This document shows positions 25,384 to 33,346 of a DNA stretch of 64,000 nt, piece after piece; positions within the stretch are counted from its first letter, which is position 1; each line of letters opens with the position of its first letter. The notes under the pieces are model-generated. The model was given only the letters and a program-made list of their open reading frames with translations. It ran no database searches and was not told the origin of the DNA. A program made the position numbers and the translations under genes. The DNA is taken from assembly GCA_001604105.1 (NCBI GenBank), contig LVAQ01000023.1:62001-126000 (forward strand). The letters run 5' to 3'. This DNA is from Clostridiales bacterium Firm_11 (lineage in GTDB: Bacteria > Bacillota > Clostridia > Christensenellales > Aristaeellaceae).

Positions 25384-27567
25384 ATGCCATTTTTACCCAT
25401 CACCCGTGAAGAGTGCACGAAACGAGGCTGGGATGCGCCCGACTTCGTTTTTGTCGTGGGCGAGGCGTATGTGGATCATCCCTCCTTTGGGCAGGCGATC
25501 ATCAGCCGTGTTCTGGAACGCGCCGGGTATCGTGTGGCAATGCTCTGCCTGCCGCAATACCAGGATGCCGCGGATTTTAAGCGTTTTGGCCGCCCCAGGC
25601 TCGGGTTCTTAGTCACAGCGGGCGTAATTGACAGCATGGTTAACCATTATACGGTGGCAAAAAAGCGGCGAAGCGCCGATGCCTATGCCCCCGGCGGACA
25701 GGTTGGCTTAAGGCCGGATCGCGCAACCACAGTCTACTGCAACCGAATCCATCAGGCGTATCCGGGCATCCCAATCCTCATCGGCGGCGTGGAAGCATCG
25801 CTGCGCCGTTATTCCCATTATGATTATTGGGACGATAAGGTGCGCCGCAGCATCCTGACCGATACGGCCGCCACCCTGCTGCTCTATGGCATGGGCGAGA
25901 ACACCGTGCTTGCCGCCGCGGATTTCGTGCGCCGCGGCATGCCGGAAAACGAACTTCCCGCACTGCGCGGTTGCTGCTATATGGCTAAAGAACCGCCGCA
26001 AGACGCGGTTCTCCTGCCCGCGCATGCGCAGGTCGCCACGGATAAAGCGGCGTATGCGCGTGCGTTTATGGCTGAATACAATCAACAGGATGCCCTGCGC
26101 GGAAAAAAGCTTTGCCAGCAGCAGGATACATTGCGTTTTATCGTGCAAAACGAGCCAGCGCTCCCCCTCTCGCGCGAAGAACTGGATACTGTCTATGCGT
26201 TGCCCTTTATGCGCGCGTCCCATCCTGTTTATACTGCGCAAGGCGGTGTGCCCGCACTGACGGAAGTACGCTTTTCCGTTTCGGCGGTGCGCGGCTGCTA
26301 TGGCGCATGTAACTTTTGCGCACTCACGTTCCATCAGGGGCGTGTGGTTACCTCCCGCAGCGAAGAATCCATTGTGCAAGAGGCTCGCCAGTTGACCGAG
26401 CTGCCCGATTTCAAAGGCTATATTCACGATATTGGGGGGCCGACCGCCAATTTCCGCGAACCCGCGTGTGAGAAACAGCTTACCAAGGGCAGCTGCCAAA
26501 ACAAACAATGCTTATACCCCAAGCCATGTAAGAACCTGCGCGTAAGCCACGATGAACTGATCCGCATCCTGCGCCGCGTGCGCGCGTTGCCTCGTGTCAA
26601 AAAAGTGTTCATCCGCTCAGGGATTCGTTTTGATTATGTCATGGCTGATCCCAAATCAACCTTTCTGCAAGAGCTTTGCGAGCACCATGTGAGCGGGCAG
26701 CTGAAGGTCGCGCCAGAGCACATCAGCCCCGCCGTACTGGACAAGATGGGTAAACCGCACCGCGAAGTCTATGAAGCGTTCGTCAGGCGTTATGAAGATA
26801 TCAACAAGCGGCTTGGGCTGAAGCAATATTTGGTGCCTTACCTGATGAGCAGCCATCCCGGCTGTAGCCTGAAAGACGCGGTAGCCTTGGCCGAATACCT
26901 GCGGGATAGCGGTCACCAGCCTGAGCAGGTTCAGGATTTTTACCCCACACCAGGCACGCTGAGTACCTGCATGTACCATACGGGCCTTGATCCACGTGAT
27001 ATGACGCCCCTGTATGTGCCCAGAACCGCCCACGAGAAAGCGATGCAACGCGCGCTGCTGCAATGGAAAAACCCTGCAAACCACGCACTCATCCGTGAAG
27101 CGCTTCGCCTGTGCGGTCGAGAGGATTTGATCGGCTTTGGCAGGGGGTGCCTTGTTCCGCCGCGTGCGTTCATCCCGAAAGGCCATTATGCGCGGGACGG
27201 TCGCTTGCCTAAGGTGCAGGTAGATAGCGGTTCGCAAACGCGGCCTTTGCGTGCGGAACCACACCAAAACCAGCGTAAGCATGGGACACACAACGCTTCT
27301 GCTCCCCTGCGCAAGCGCGCATGGCAGACCGATGCTTCCCAAGGGAGCACTACCACCATGGCTGTGCCGAATCCCTCGGCAAACCGTCCTGCCCGTCCTT
27401 CTGGGAGTCGGCAAGAAACGACTTCTGGCACAGGCGGCGCACGCCAGCTGCGCGGCAGCGGACTGCAACAAGCAGCGAGCCATGGCGCAGGAAAGCGGCC
27501 GCCAAACCGCTCGGCAAAAGGGCTCCCCATGAAAGGCACACCGGGCAAACGCAGCGGGCGGAGGTAA
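25384..27567 (+). CDS. ygiQ: YgiQ-family radical SAM protein
   Basis: A 727-residue radical SAM enzyme of the YgiQ (UPF0313) family, whose reaction is not known. The N-terminal part (WDAPDFVFVVGEAYVDHPSF) is the family-specific domain. The iron-sulphur cluster motif CxxxCxxC is in RGCYGACNFCALTFHQGR at about residue 305. Further conserved cysteines occur in KGSCQNKQCLYPKPC at about 365. The core ends near residue 605 at FIPKGHYARDGR. The last 120 residues are a basic, S/T/G/N/Q/R-rich, probably disordered tail ending GKRSGRR, which varies between relatives. ATG 25384 follows AAGGAAGG. Confidence 0.94.
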   Translation: MPFLPITREECTKRGWDAPDFVFVVGEAYVDHPSFGQAIISRVLERAGYRVAMLCLPQYQDAADFKRFGRPRLGFLVTAGVIDSMVNHYTVAKKRRSADAYAPGGQVGLRPDRATTVYCNRIHQAYPGIPILIGGVEASLRRYSHYDYWDDKVRRSILTDTAATLLLYGMGENTVLAAADFVRRGMPENELPALRGCCYMAKEPPQDAVLLPAHAQVATDKAAYARAFMAEYNQQDALRGKKLCQQQDTLRFIVQNEPALPLSREELDTVYALPFMRASHPVYTAQGGVPALTEVRFSVSAVRGCYGACNFCALTFHQGRVVTSRSEESIVQEARQLTELPDFKGYIHDIGGPTANFREPACEKQLTKGSCQNKQCLYPKPCKNLRVSHDELIRILRRVRALPRVKKVFIRSGIRFDYVMADPKSTFLQELCEHHVSGQLKVAPEHISPAVLDKMGKPHREVYEAFVRRYEDINKRLGLKQYLVPYLMSSHPGCSLKDAVALAEYLRDSGHQPEQVQDFYPTPGTLSTCMYHTGLDPRDMTPLYVPRTAHEKAMQRALLQWKNPANHALIREALRLCGREDLIGFGRGCLVPPRAFIPKGHYARDGRLPKVQVDSGSQTRPLRAEPHQNQRKHGTHNASAPLRKRAWQTDASQGSTTTMAVPNPSANRPARPSGSRQETTSGTGGARQLRGSGLQQAASHGAGKRPPNRSAKGLPMKGTPGKRSGRR

Positions 27568-27727
27568 ATCAGCGCCGCAGCGCGATATTCGTGTCGTTTC
27601 CGAAATCAATTCACGCATGCATCAGCCCAGCATAACTGCAGCGCGTCGATTGCATCTCCGCGCCCTCACAGGCGCTTACGTTTATATGCTTCTCGAATCG
27701 CTTATTAGTTACTCGATACTTGCCCAA

Positions 27728-27773
27728 AAACAACAGCGGCGGCAAACAGCCCATTTGCACTGTTTGCCGCCGC
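27728..27773 (-). terminator. Strong terminator for the minus-strand gene at 27820
   Basis: GCGGCGGCAAACAG (27736-27749) and CTGTTTGCCGCCGC (27760-27773) form a perfect 14 bp stem. On the minus strand it is followed by TGTTGTTTTTGG. It can also stop read-through from ygiQ on the plus strand. Confidence 0.85.
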
Positions 27774-27819
27774 ATCTATGCTGCTTTGTCAGGTCAGCGG
27801 TTTGTTTTTCAACGCATGA

Positions 27820-28389
27820 TCATTGCGCCAGATCTGCCTTGTCATAGTTCAGGCGGGAGGAGAATTGAAGGGTGACGCTTTCATTGTACATGCGATTCAG
27901 CGTTAACGTTACGCGCACATCCTCAAACGTCCAGTTGCCATACAAGGTGCCCCATTCCACGTATCCATTGGCGGATTCATCATCCATCGGATCCCTGTCC
28001 GGCTCGCCATACGCCTCGCGGAGCATGGCAAGTACCGCGCGGAAGGTCGCAATGCTGCCATCCGTAAGGGCGAATGTATAATTCAACGTTGAAAGGCGCT
28101 CCGCGTTTGCACTGTTGTTCTTATCGATTTGTACGGTAAAGCTCTGCGCTATAAGGTTCGAATCCGGTATGGGTACATCATCAAACGCGTATTCCACAAC
28201 ACCATTGCCATAATCAAGCTTTTCCGGCGTCAGCGCGGCCAGCGTTTGATCCGCGCTAAACGCGGCACTTGCGGCATCCGGCGTCATACCCAGCGACAGA
28301 CCATAAGGCAGCGGCGTCCCCTCCCCAAATGCGATCAGTGGCGTAAGCAGCAGCAATAGGAGTACAAGCGCGGCTAATGTCCGTTTCAT
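27820..28389 (-). CDS. Secreted protein of unknown function
   Basis: A 189-residue exported protein, ATG 28389 after AAAGGGAGG. The signal peptide is MKRTLAALVLLLLLLTPLIAFG, cleaved at about residue 22. The mature part begins GTPLPYGLSLGMTPDAASAAF, a module that tends to bind or sense in small periplasmic or secreted proteins, and continues with alternating beta strands (YGNGVVEYAFDDV, LSTLNYTFAL) and a helix LAMLREAYGEP. No catalytic motif is seen. Its overall layout recalls the protein at 15614-16246. It is divergent from the chagasin-type gene. Confidence 0.8.
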   Translation of the reverse strand: MKRTLAALVLLLLLLTPLIAFGEGTPLPYGLSLGMTPDAASAAFSADQTLAALTPEKLDYGNGVVEYAFDDVPIPDSNLIAQSFTVQIDKNNSANAERLSTLNYTFALTDGSIATFRAVLAMLREAYGEPDRDPMDDESANGYVEWGTLYGNWTFEDVRVTLTLNRMYNESVTLQFSSRLNYDKADLAQ

Positions 28390-28516
28390 GATATATGCCT
28401 CCCTTTTATTGTGCGATCGTGCGGCTGGAGCAAGTGCCTGTCACTCCGTTGGCGGCTTGTCTTGCAGGCAGACGGGAGCCTGCTGCCATATCGCCGGGGA
28501 GCAACGCGGTACCGTT

Positions 28517-28545
28517 ATCATACGGCAGACAAACGAGAAAGTCAA
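28517..28545 (-). promoter_or_regulatory. Promoter of the secreted-protein gene at 27820
   Basis: On the minus strand, TTGACT (28545-28540), a 17 bp spacer and TATGAT (28522-28517). The 5' leader would be about 120 nt. Confidence 0.75.
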
Positions 28546-28655
28546 TCATAAATCGTCATATAATTGTAACATTTATGTGATATGCTGAGGTATGCACACC
28601 CCATCGATGTAACGAAGCAACTACCCCATCTTCATGCTTAAAGGAGGCTGTCACC

Positions 28656-29393
28656 ATGAAAAAGATGTTCTCCATGATTCTCGCACTCGTTACGCTTTGC
28701 GCATTCTTCACCCTTGCCCAGGCAGCGGACGAACCGCTCACCGTTACCTTTGCGGAAAACCCGACTACCGGTTACACGTGGAATGCTGTCACCAGCGATG
28801 AAAGTATCCTGATCCTGACTGATGCGGGCTACACCGCAGCCGCGAATCCCGAAAACCTCGTTGGCGCAGGCGGCACCCACAGCTGGACGTTCCTTGGCCA
28901 AGCCGAGGGCGACGCGACCGCCACCTTAACCTTGAGCCAAGGCTGGGAAGGCGGCGAGGTTGCCGCAACCATCGTGTATGACTGTCATGTGGATGCCGCG
29001 CTGGCCGTAACCGTAAAAGCCGTTACGGGAATACCGGAGCGCTTCATGCCGGACAAAGCCGCCGTGCTGCTGCTGGAAAACCCGACCACAGGTTATGCCT
29101 GGAGTTACACCATGAGCGCGGAAGAGATTCTGACACTTGAAAAGGATGAATTCTTCGCCCCTGATGCCGAGTTGGAAGGCGCAGGCGGCGAGCATCTATG
29201 GGTATGGCGCGGCGTCAAAGAAGGCGATGTAACCATCACATTCGATTATGCGCGTTCCTTTGAAGCGGAATCCTCGCCGGAAGGCACCGTTACCTACACC
29301 TTCCATGTAGATGCGGAAGGCCTTATTACCTTAACTGAAGTCGGCGGCGATATTGCGGATTATGATCCCGCCATGGCAGAGATGGGCGAGTAG
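28656..29393 (+). CDS. Secreted tandem chagasin-type (I42) cysteine protease inhibitor
   Basis: A 245-residue exported protein; ATG 28656 follows AAAGGAGG. Signal peptide to about residue 23 (MKKMFSMILALVTLCAFF...). The mature protein has two chagasin-like domains. Domain 1 has ENPTTGYTW at about 34 and GAGGTHSWTFLG at about 70; domain 2 has ENPTTGYAW at about 140 and GAGGEHLWVWRG at about 179. These are the NPTTGY and GxGG loops that enter the active site of papain-type cysteine proteases in family I42. The first copy and the second are clearly related, so the gene arose by internal duplication. A clostripain-family cysteine protease is encoded 4 kb away, but that belongs to another clan, so they need not interact. 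Confidence 0.9.
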   Translation: MKKMFSMILALVTLCAFFTLAQAADEPLTVTFAENPTTGYTWNAVTSDESILILTDAGYTAAANPENLVGAGGTHSWTFLGQAEGDATATLTLSQGWEGGEVAATIVYDCHVDAALAVTVKAVTGIPERFMPDKAAVLLLENPTTGYAWSYTMSAEEILTLEKDEFFAPDAELEGAGGEHLWVWRGVKEGDVTITFDYARSFEAESSPEGTVTYTFHVDAEGLITLTEVGGDIADYDPAMAEMGE

Positions 29394-29475
29394 ACGTTTG
29401 ACGTCTAGCGAGCATCCACCATATGCCGCTTGCATGTGCGCGCCTGTGCCATGTACAGCGGAACCGCCTCCCATC

Positions 29476-29518
29476 AAAAACACACCGTGCCCCTTCCCTT
29501 AGGGGCGCGGTGTGTTTT
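29476..29518. terminator. Bidirectional terminator between converging genes
   Basis: AAAACACACCG and CGGTGTGTTTT flank an inner CCCCT/AGGGG stem, giving about 16 paired bases with A and T tracts at the two ends. It serves both the chagasin-type gene and the converging dehydrogenase gene. A smaller TAGACG/CGTCTA hairpin follows the first stop codon at about 29391. Confidence 0.88.
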
Positions 29519-29581
29519 GCTTATCACAGTCAACGCTTTGGCTGGGGTACGCCCCTAAACGAAGCTGACCGCCTGTAGAGC

Positions 29582-30931
29582 TTAGTACTGAAGCTGGAAT
29601 TCCTCCAGCAGCCCCAAATCCCACAGCAAAGAACTGGTCAGGTATTTATCCCGGATATCCCGCGAGCATAGGAACGCGTCTTGTACATCCTGATCGTTTT
29701 CTCCGATTTCCGAAGGGCGGGTGGGCATGCCTACCCCGCGCATGAGCGTCTCGATGGTAGCTGCGGCTGGCAGCTCTTCACGCATAATGGTTTGGATGGC
29801 ATCCCAGTTTTGCAGAATGCGGCTTAGCCGTACTGCGTGCTGCGCGCTGTCATTTTTGTGCCAAAGGTTGTTCTCACTGTCAATCAAGGTTTGCGCCGCT
29901 CCGCCAAACACACGCCGCACCCGCGCTTCCCATACGGCGGGGTCAAAGGCGCGCATTGCCTGTTCCGCCTTTGCACGGTCGGGGGTTAGGGTTTTCAGGC
30001 GATCATAGATGCGCAGGGTGATCAACGTGCCCACGCCGACCTGAATCCCGTGCAATTCTACAGGCTGCCCGCGCTCCAGCGCGAACATCTCCCAAAGGTG
30101 CGAAAAATAATGCTCCAACCCCGATGCGGGGCGGGAAATCTGCGCGAAGGCCATTGCCGTCCCCGAGAGGATCAGCCCTTCCGCAACCGCCCCAATCGCC
30201 TCCGGTTCACGCGTCATCAGCCGTGGCGCGGCCGCAACGATGTTCGCAAGGGATGCCCGCATAAGCCCTGCGATTTCCTCGCAATAGTATTCCCCTGTTA
30301 CGATGCTGGAGATGCGCCACTCACACAGCGCAATATACTTCGCCAGCATATCGCCCAGCCCCGCCCACAGCATCCGCTCGGGCGCGTCTTTAAGGATGAG
30401 CGTATCCGCGATAATCGCACCCGGGCAAGCGTTGTACATGGATATTTTAACGCAGTCGCGGATCATGGATGCAGAGTTGGAAGCATATCCATCCATGGAA
30501 GGCGCTGTTGCCACCACCGCCTGCGGCAGGCGCAAAGCGTGCGCCAGCACCTTGCAACAATCATTGATTACCCCTGCGCCCACCGCCAGCACACCGTCAC
30601 AGGCAGGATCAAACGCCATGCAAAGGCTCCCCATCGCACGTTCATCCGGTTCTATGTGCAATACCGCGAAGGTATACTCGGTAAAGGGTATAGCCGCCTT
30701 CTTCAGCACGGCTGTAACCTGCTCACTCGCTGCCTTTTTTGTGTTCGCATCGTATACGATAAAGGGTCGCCGCATCCCAATAGCGGCCAGCGCCTGCGGT
30801 AAATCCGCAACGGCGCCTTGCCCGACTTTCAAATAAGATAACCCTGCATTGTGCACGCGCCCGCAGGCGCAGGCATGCCCCTGCGGCGTAATCAACTCCG
30901 GCAACGTCATCGACGCCAATGTTCTTCGCAT
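29582..30931 (-). CDS. egsA: sn-glycerol-1-phosphate dehydrogenase
   Basis: Reduces dihydroxyacetone phosphate to sn-glycerol-1-phosphate with NAD(P)H; also known as AraM in bacteria. The 449 residues belong to the iron/zinc-dependent alcohol dehydrogenase fold: cofactor binding around RPFIVYDANTKKAA (about 54), VGAGVINDCCKVLAHAL (about 118) and ATAPSMDGYASNSASMI (about 141). Metal-binding residues are expected in GLGDMLAKYIALCEW (about 192) and the histidines of EHYFSHLWEM and VELHGIQVGVG (about 270-295). ATG 30931 is preferred: AGGAGG is 8 bases upstream, while the ATG at 30937 almost touches it. Bacterial homologues feed archaeal-type ether lipid or heptaprenylglyceryl phosphate synthesis; no pcrB is in this window. 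Confidence 0.9.
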   Translation of the reverse strand: MRRTLASMTLPELITPQGHACACGRVHNAGLSYLKVGQGAVADLPQALAAIGMRRPFIVYDANTKKAASEQVTAVLKKAAIPFTEYTFAVLHIEPDERAMGSLCMAFDPACDGVLAVGAGVINDCCKVLAHALRLPQAVVATAPSMDGYASNSASMIRDCVKISMYNACPGAIIADTLILKDAPERMLWAGLGDMLAKYIALCEWRISSIVTGEYYCEEIAGLMRASLANIVAAAPRLMTREPEAIGAVAEGLILSGTAMAFAQISRPASGLEHYFSHLWEMFALERGQPVELHGIQVGVGTLITLRIYDRLKTLTPDRAKAEQAMRAFDPAVWEARVRRVFGGAAQTLIDSENNLWHKNDSAQHAVRLSRILQNWDAIQTIMREELPAAATIETLMRGVGMPTRPSEIGENDQDVQDAFLCSRDIRDKYLTSSLLWDLGLLEEFQLQY

Positions 30932-30965
30932 CAGCATTCCCTCCTTTAATCAAATCCCCCATGGC

Positions 30966-30994
30966 ATTATACAACCAAAACGCGCACGCGTCAC
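30966..30994 (-). promoter_or_regulatory. Promoter of the glycerol-1-phosphate dehydrogenase gene
   Basis: On the minus strand, GTGACG (30994-30989), a 17 bp spacer and a perfect TATAAT (30971-30966), 35 bp upstream of the start codon. Confidence 0.6.
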
Positions 30995-31079
30995 GCGCAT
31001 GCATTGAACCTCGCGGATCGTCGCGGCCTTGCTCCATGCCTCCCAGCACAGGTGTAAGCCCCATAACACAGGCTTTGCG

Positions 31080-31108
31080 TTGCTTTTTGCGCCCGCATCG
31101 CGTATAAT
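31080..31108 (+). promoter_or_regulatory. Promoter of the ychF operon
   Basis: TTGCTT at 31080-31085, a 17 bp spacer and a perfect TATAAT at 31103-31108, about 40 bp before ychF. Confidence 0.75.
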
Positions 31109-31149
31109 GTATCATTGTAAAAACCATCGGCTTTTGAGGATGTGGATGT

Positions 31150-32247
31150 ATGAAACTCGGTATCGTTGGGTTACCCAACGTTGGAAAAAGCACACTGTTT
31201 AACGCCATCACCAAGGCAGGCGCGCAGGCGGCAAACTATCCCTTTTGTACGATTGAGCCAAATACGGGCGTGGTTCCCGTGCCTGATAGTCGCCTAGATG
31301 CGCTGGCGCAAATGTTCAACCCTAAAAAAGTTACCCCCGCCATGGTTGAGTTTGTGGATATCGCTGGTCTTGTCAAGGGCGCCAGCAAAGGCGAGGGGCT
31401 TGGCAACAAGTTCCTTTCTCACATCCGCGAGGTGGATGCCATCATTCATGTGGTGCGCTGTTTTGAGGATGAAAACATCATTCATGTCGATGGCAGCGTC
31501 GACCCCGCGCGGGATATTGAAGAAATCAATCTGGAACTGATTTTTGCGGATCTGGATACCGTTACCAAACGTACCGATAAAGCGCAGAAACTCGTCAAAT
31601 CCGGCGATAAAAAGGCTGTGCTGGAAAGCGAATTGGGGCAGGCGCTCAAAGCCCACCTGGAGGCAGGCAAGCCAGCGCGCACCTACCCTGTTAACGCAGA
31701 AGAAAAAGAAGTGCTGGACAGCTGGTTCCTCCTGACCGATAAGCCCGTTATCTACGCCGCCAACATCGCCGAGGATGACGTTGCCACCCCCGCGGATGAG
31801 CTGCCCATGACGCGGCAGGTGACCGCCATCGCAAACGCCGAAGGCGCGCAGGTGTTTACCATCAGCGCGCGTATCGAAGAAGAAATCGGCGCGATGGACG
31901 CATCCGAAAAGCAAGCTTTCCTTACGGAGCTAGGCATTGGCCAAAGTGGCCTGGACAGGCTCATTCAGGCCAGTTATCAGCTGCTGGGACTCATCTCCTT
32001 CCTGACGGCGGGCACGGATGAATGCCGCGCCTGGACCATCACCCAGGGCACCAAGGCTCCGCAGGCGGCCGGCAAAATCCATACGGATTTTGAACGCGGC
32101 TTTATTCGCGCGGAGATTGTCGCCTATGCCGATTTAATGGCACAGGGCAGCATGAACGCCTGCAAGGAAAAGGGTCTGCTGCGCAGCGAAGGCAAGGATT
32201 ATGTGATGAAGGATGGCGATGTGACGCTGTTCCGCTTCAACGTATAA
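31150..32247 (+). CDS. ychF: Ribosome-binding ATPase YchF
   Basis: An Obg-family P-loop protein that prefers ATP and binds ribosomes, affecting stress responses. The 365 residues have the G1 motif [14 protein letters not shown] at 7, the [20 protein letters not shown] switch at about 69 and the NIAEDD region at about 203 that replaces the guanine-specific NKxD. The coiled-coil insertion (about 130-190) and the C-terminal TGS domain (about 280-365, with [20 protein letters not shown]) are complete. ATG 31150 follows TTGAGGATGTGG, a modest Shine-Dalgarno. It leads a likely operon with the ATP-grasp gene 10 bp downstream. Confidence 0.96.
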   Translation: MKLGIVGLPNVGKSTLFNAITKAGAQAANYPFCTIEPNTGVVPVPDSRLDALAQMFNPKKVTPAMVEFVDIAGLVKGASKGEGLGNKFLSHIREVDAIIHVVRCFEDENIIHVDGSVDPARDIEEINLELIFADLDTVTKRTDKAQKLVKSGDKKAVLESELGQALKAHLEAGKPARTYPVNAEEKEVLDSWFLLTDKPVIYAANIAEDDVATPADELPMTRQVTAIANAEGAQVFTISARIEEEIGAMDASEKQAFLTELGIGQSGLDRLIQASYQLLGLISFLTAGTDECRAWTITQGTKAPQAAGKIHTDFERGFIRAEIVAYADLMAQGSMNACKEKGLLRSEGKDYVMKDGDVTLFRFNV

Positions 32248-32257
32248 GGAGGCTGTC

Positions 32258-33268
32258 ATGAGCAAGCTTGGCTTTTTCTTGAAACGCTTTGTGCGGATGG
32301 ATTTCCGTAAAATGTGGATTACCACGGGCGAGATCAAGCGGCGCAGCGGTAAGCGCCGCCTTTGGTTGCTCAGAGACATGCTTCGCTGCGCGATCAAGTT
32401 CAACGCCGGATACATGGATTACAAAATCGCTGAAATGTACCGCCTGACCGACGCCCAAAAGGCCACGGTGATAACGCGCGGCTTAAGCAATACCATTGTA
32501 CGCCGCATGAACGACAAGGCATACTGGCACCTTTTTGACGACAAGGCTACGTTTAATGAGCTGTTCAAAGAGCACATCGGCCGTCACTGGATCAAAATCG
32601 CCGCGGATACTGATGTGGCAGCCTTTACCGATTTTCTGTCCCAAAACGGCGACCTGATCGCCAAACCGCTGGAAGGCAGCAGCGGAGTCGGTATCGAACA
32701 TTTCACGCGCCCGCATTGGGTTGGCCGGGAAGCGGCTTTCTTGCAGGAGTTGAACCAAAAGGGTATCGGCATACTGGAAGAGCGCGTAGTGCAGCATCCC
32801 GAGATGATGCGCATGTGCCCGACATCCGTCAATACCGTGCGCATCGCAACCCTGCTGGGGGATAAGAAGCAGGGCGTCGTATACGCTTTCCTGCGCATCG
32901 GAAATGGCAAGATCATGGATAATGTGGATTGCGGCGGAATGGCCGCGCGGGTCGATCTGGAAAGCGGCAAACTGCTCACCGTAGGCGCGGACAAAGCAGG
33001 GAACACCTATGAAAACCACCCCATGACAGGCACGCCCATCATTGGTTTTCAGGTGCCCTATTTTCAGGAAGCGTTGGACATGTGTAATGCGGCTGCCCTC
33101 AAAGTACCGCAGATGCGCTTCATCGCATGGGATGTTGCCATCACGCAAAACGGCCCTTGCTTTATTGAAGGCAACAGCTTTCCTAGCCATGCGGTACCGC
33201 AGTTTGCAGCACATTACCCGGATGGCATCGGCATTATGAAAGCGTTTCGGGAATTCATCGATATTTAG
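32258..33268 (+). CDS. ATP-grasp enzyme of the sugar-transfer-associated type
   Basis: A 336-residue cytoplasmic ATP-grasp protein. The N-terminal helices (residues 1-90) are basic. The ATP-grasp core runs from about 105: AKPLEGSSGVGIEHF is the glycine-rich ATP loop, ILEERVVQHPEM at about 170 carries the adenine-contact EERV, and CFIEGNSFPSHAVPQF near 306 holds the metal-binding acid and asparagine. This pattern matches the sugar-transfer-associated ATP-grasp family (PF14397), which is usually near capsule or exopolysaccharide genes and is thought to make amide bonds to sugars or peptides. ATG 32258 follows AAGGAGG. Spacing of 10 bp suggests co-transcription with ychF; the true partner is unknown. 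Confidence 0.85.
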   Translation: MSKLGFFLKRFVRMDFRKMWITTGEIKRRSGKRRLWLLRDMLRCAIKFNAGYMDYKIAEMYRLTDAQKATVITRGLSNTIVRRMNDKAYWHLFDDKATFNELFKEHIGRHWIKIAADTDVAAFTDFLSQNGDLIAKPLEGSSGVGIEHFTRPHWVGREAAFLQELNQKGIGILEERVVQHPEMMRMCPTSVNTVRIATLLGDKKQGVVYAFLRIGNGKIMDNVDCGGMAARVDLESGKLLTVGADKAGNTYENHPMTGTPIIGFQVPYFQEALDMCNAAALKVPQMRFIAWDVAITQNGPCFIEGNSFPSHAVPQFAAHYPDGIGIMKAFREFIDI

Positions 33269-33346
33269 GAGTTACCCTTGCGGGCTGCGCAGTATTGCGG
33301 AGTCCGCTTCTCATAGCCAATCAATAAAACAAAAAGGAGAAGCGTT

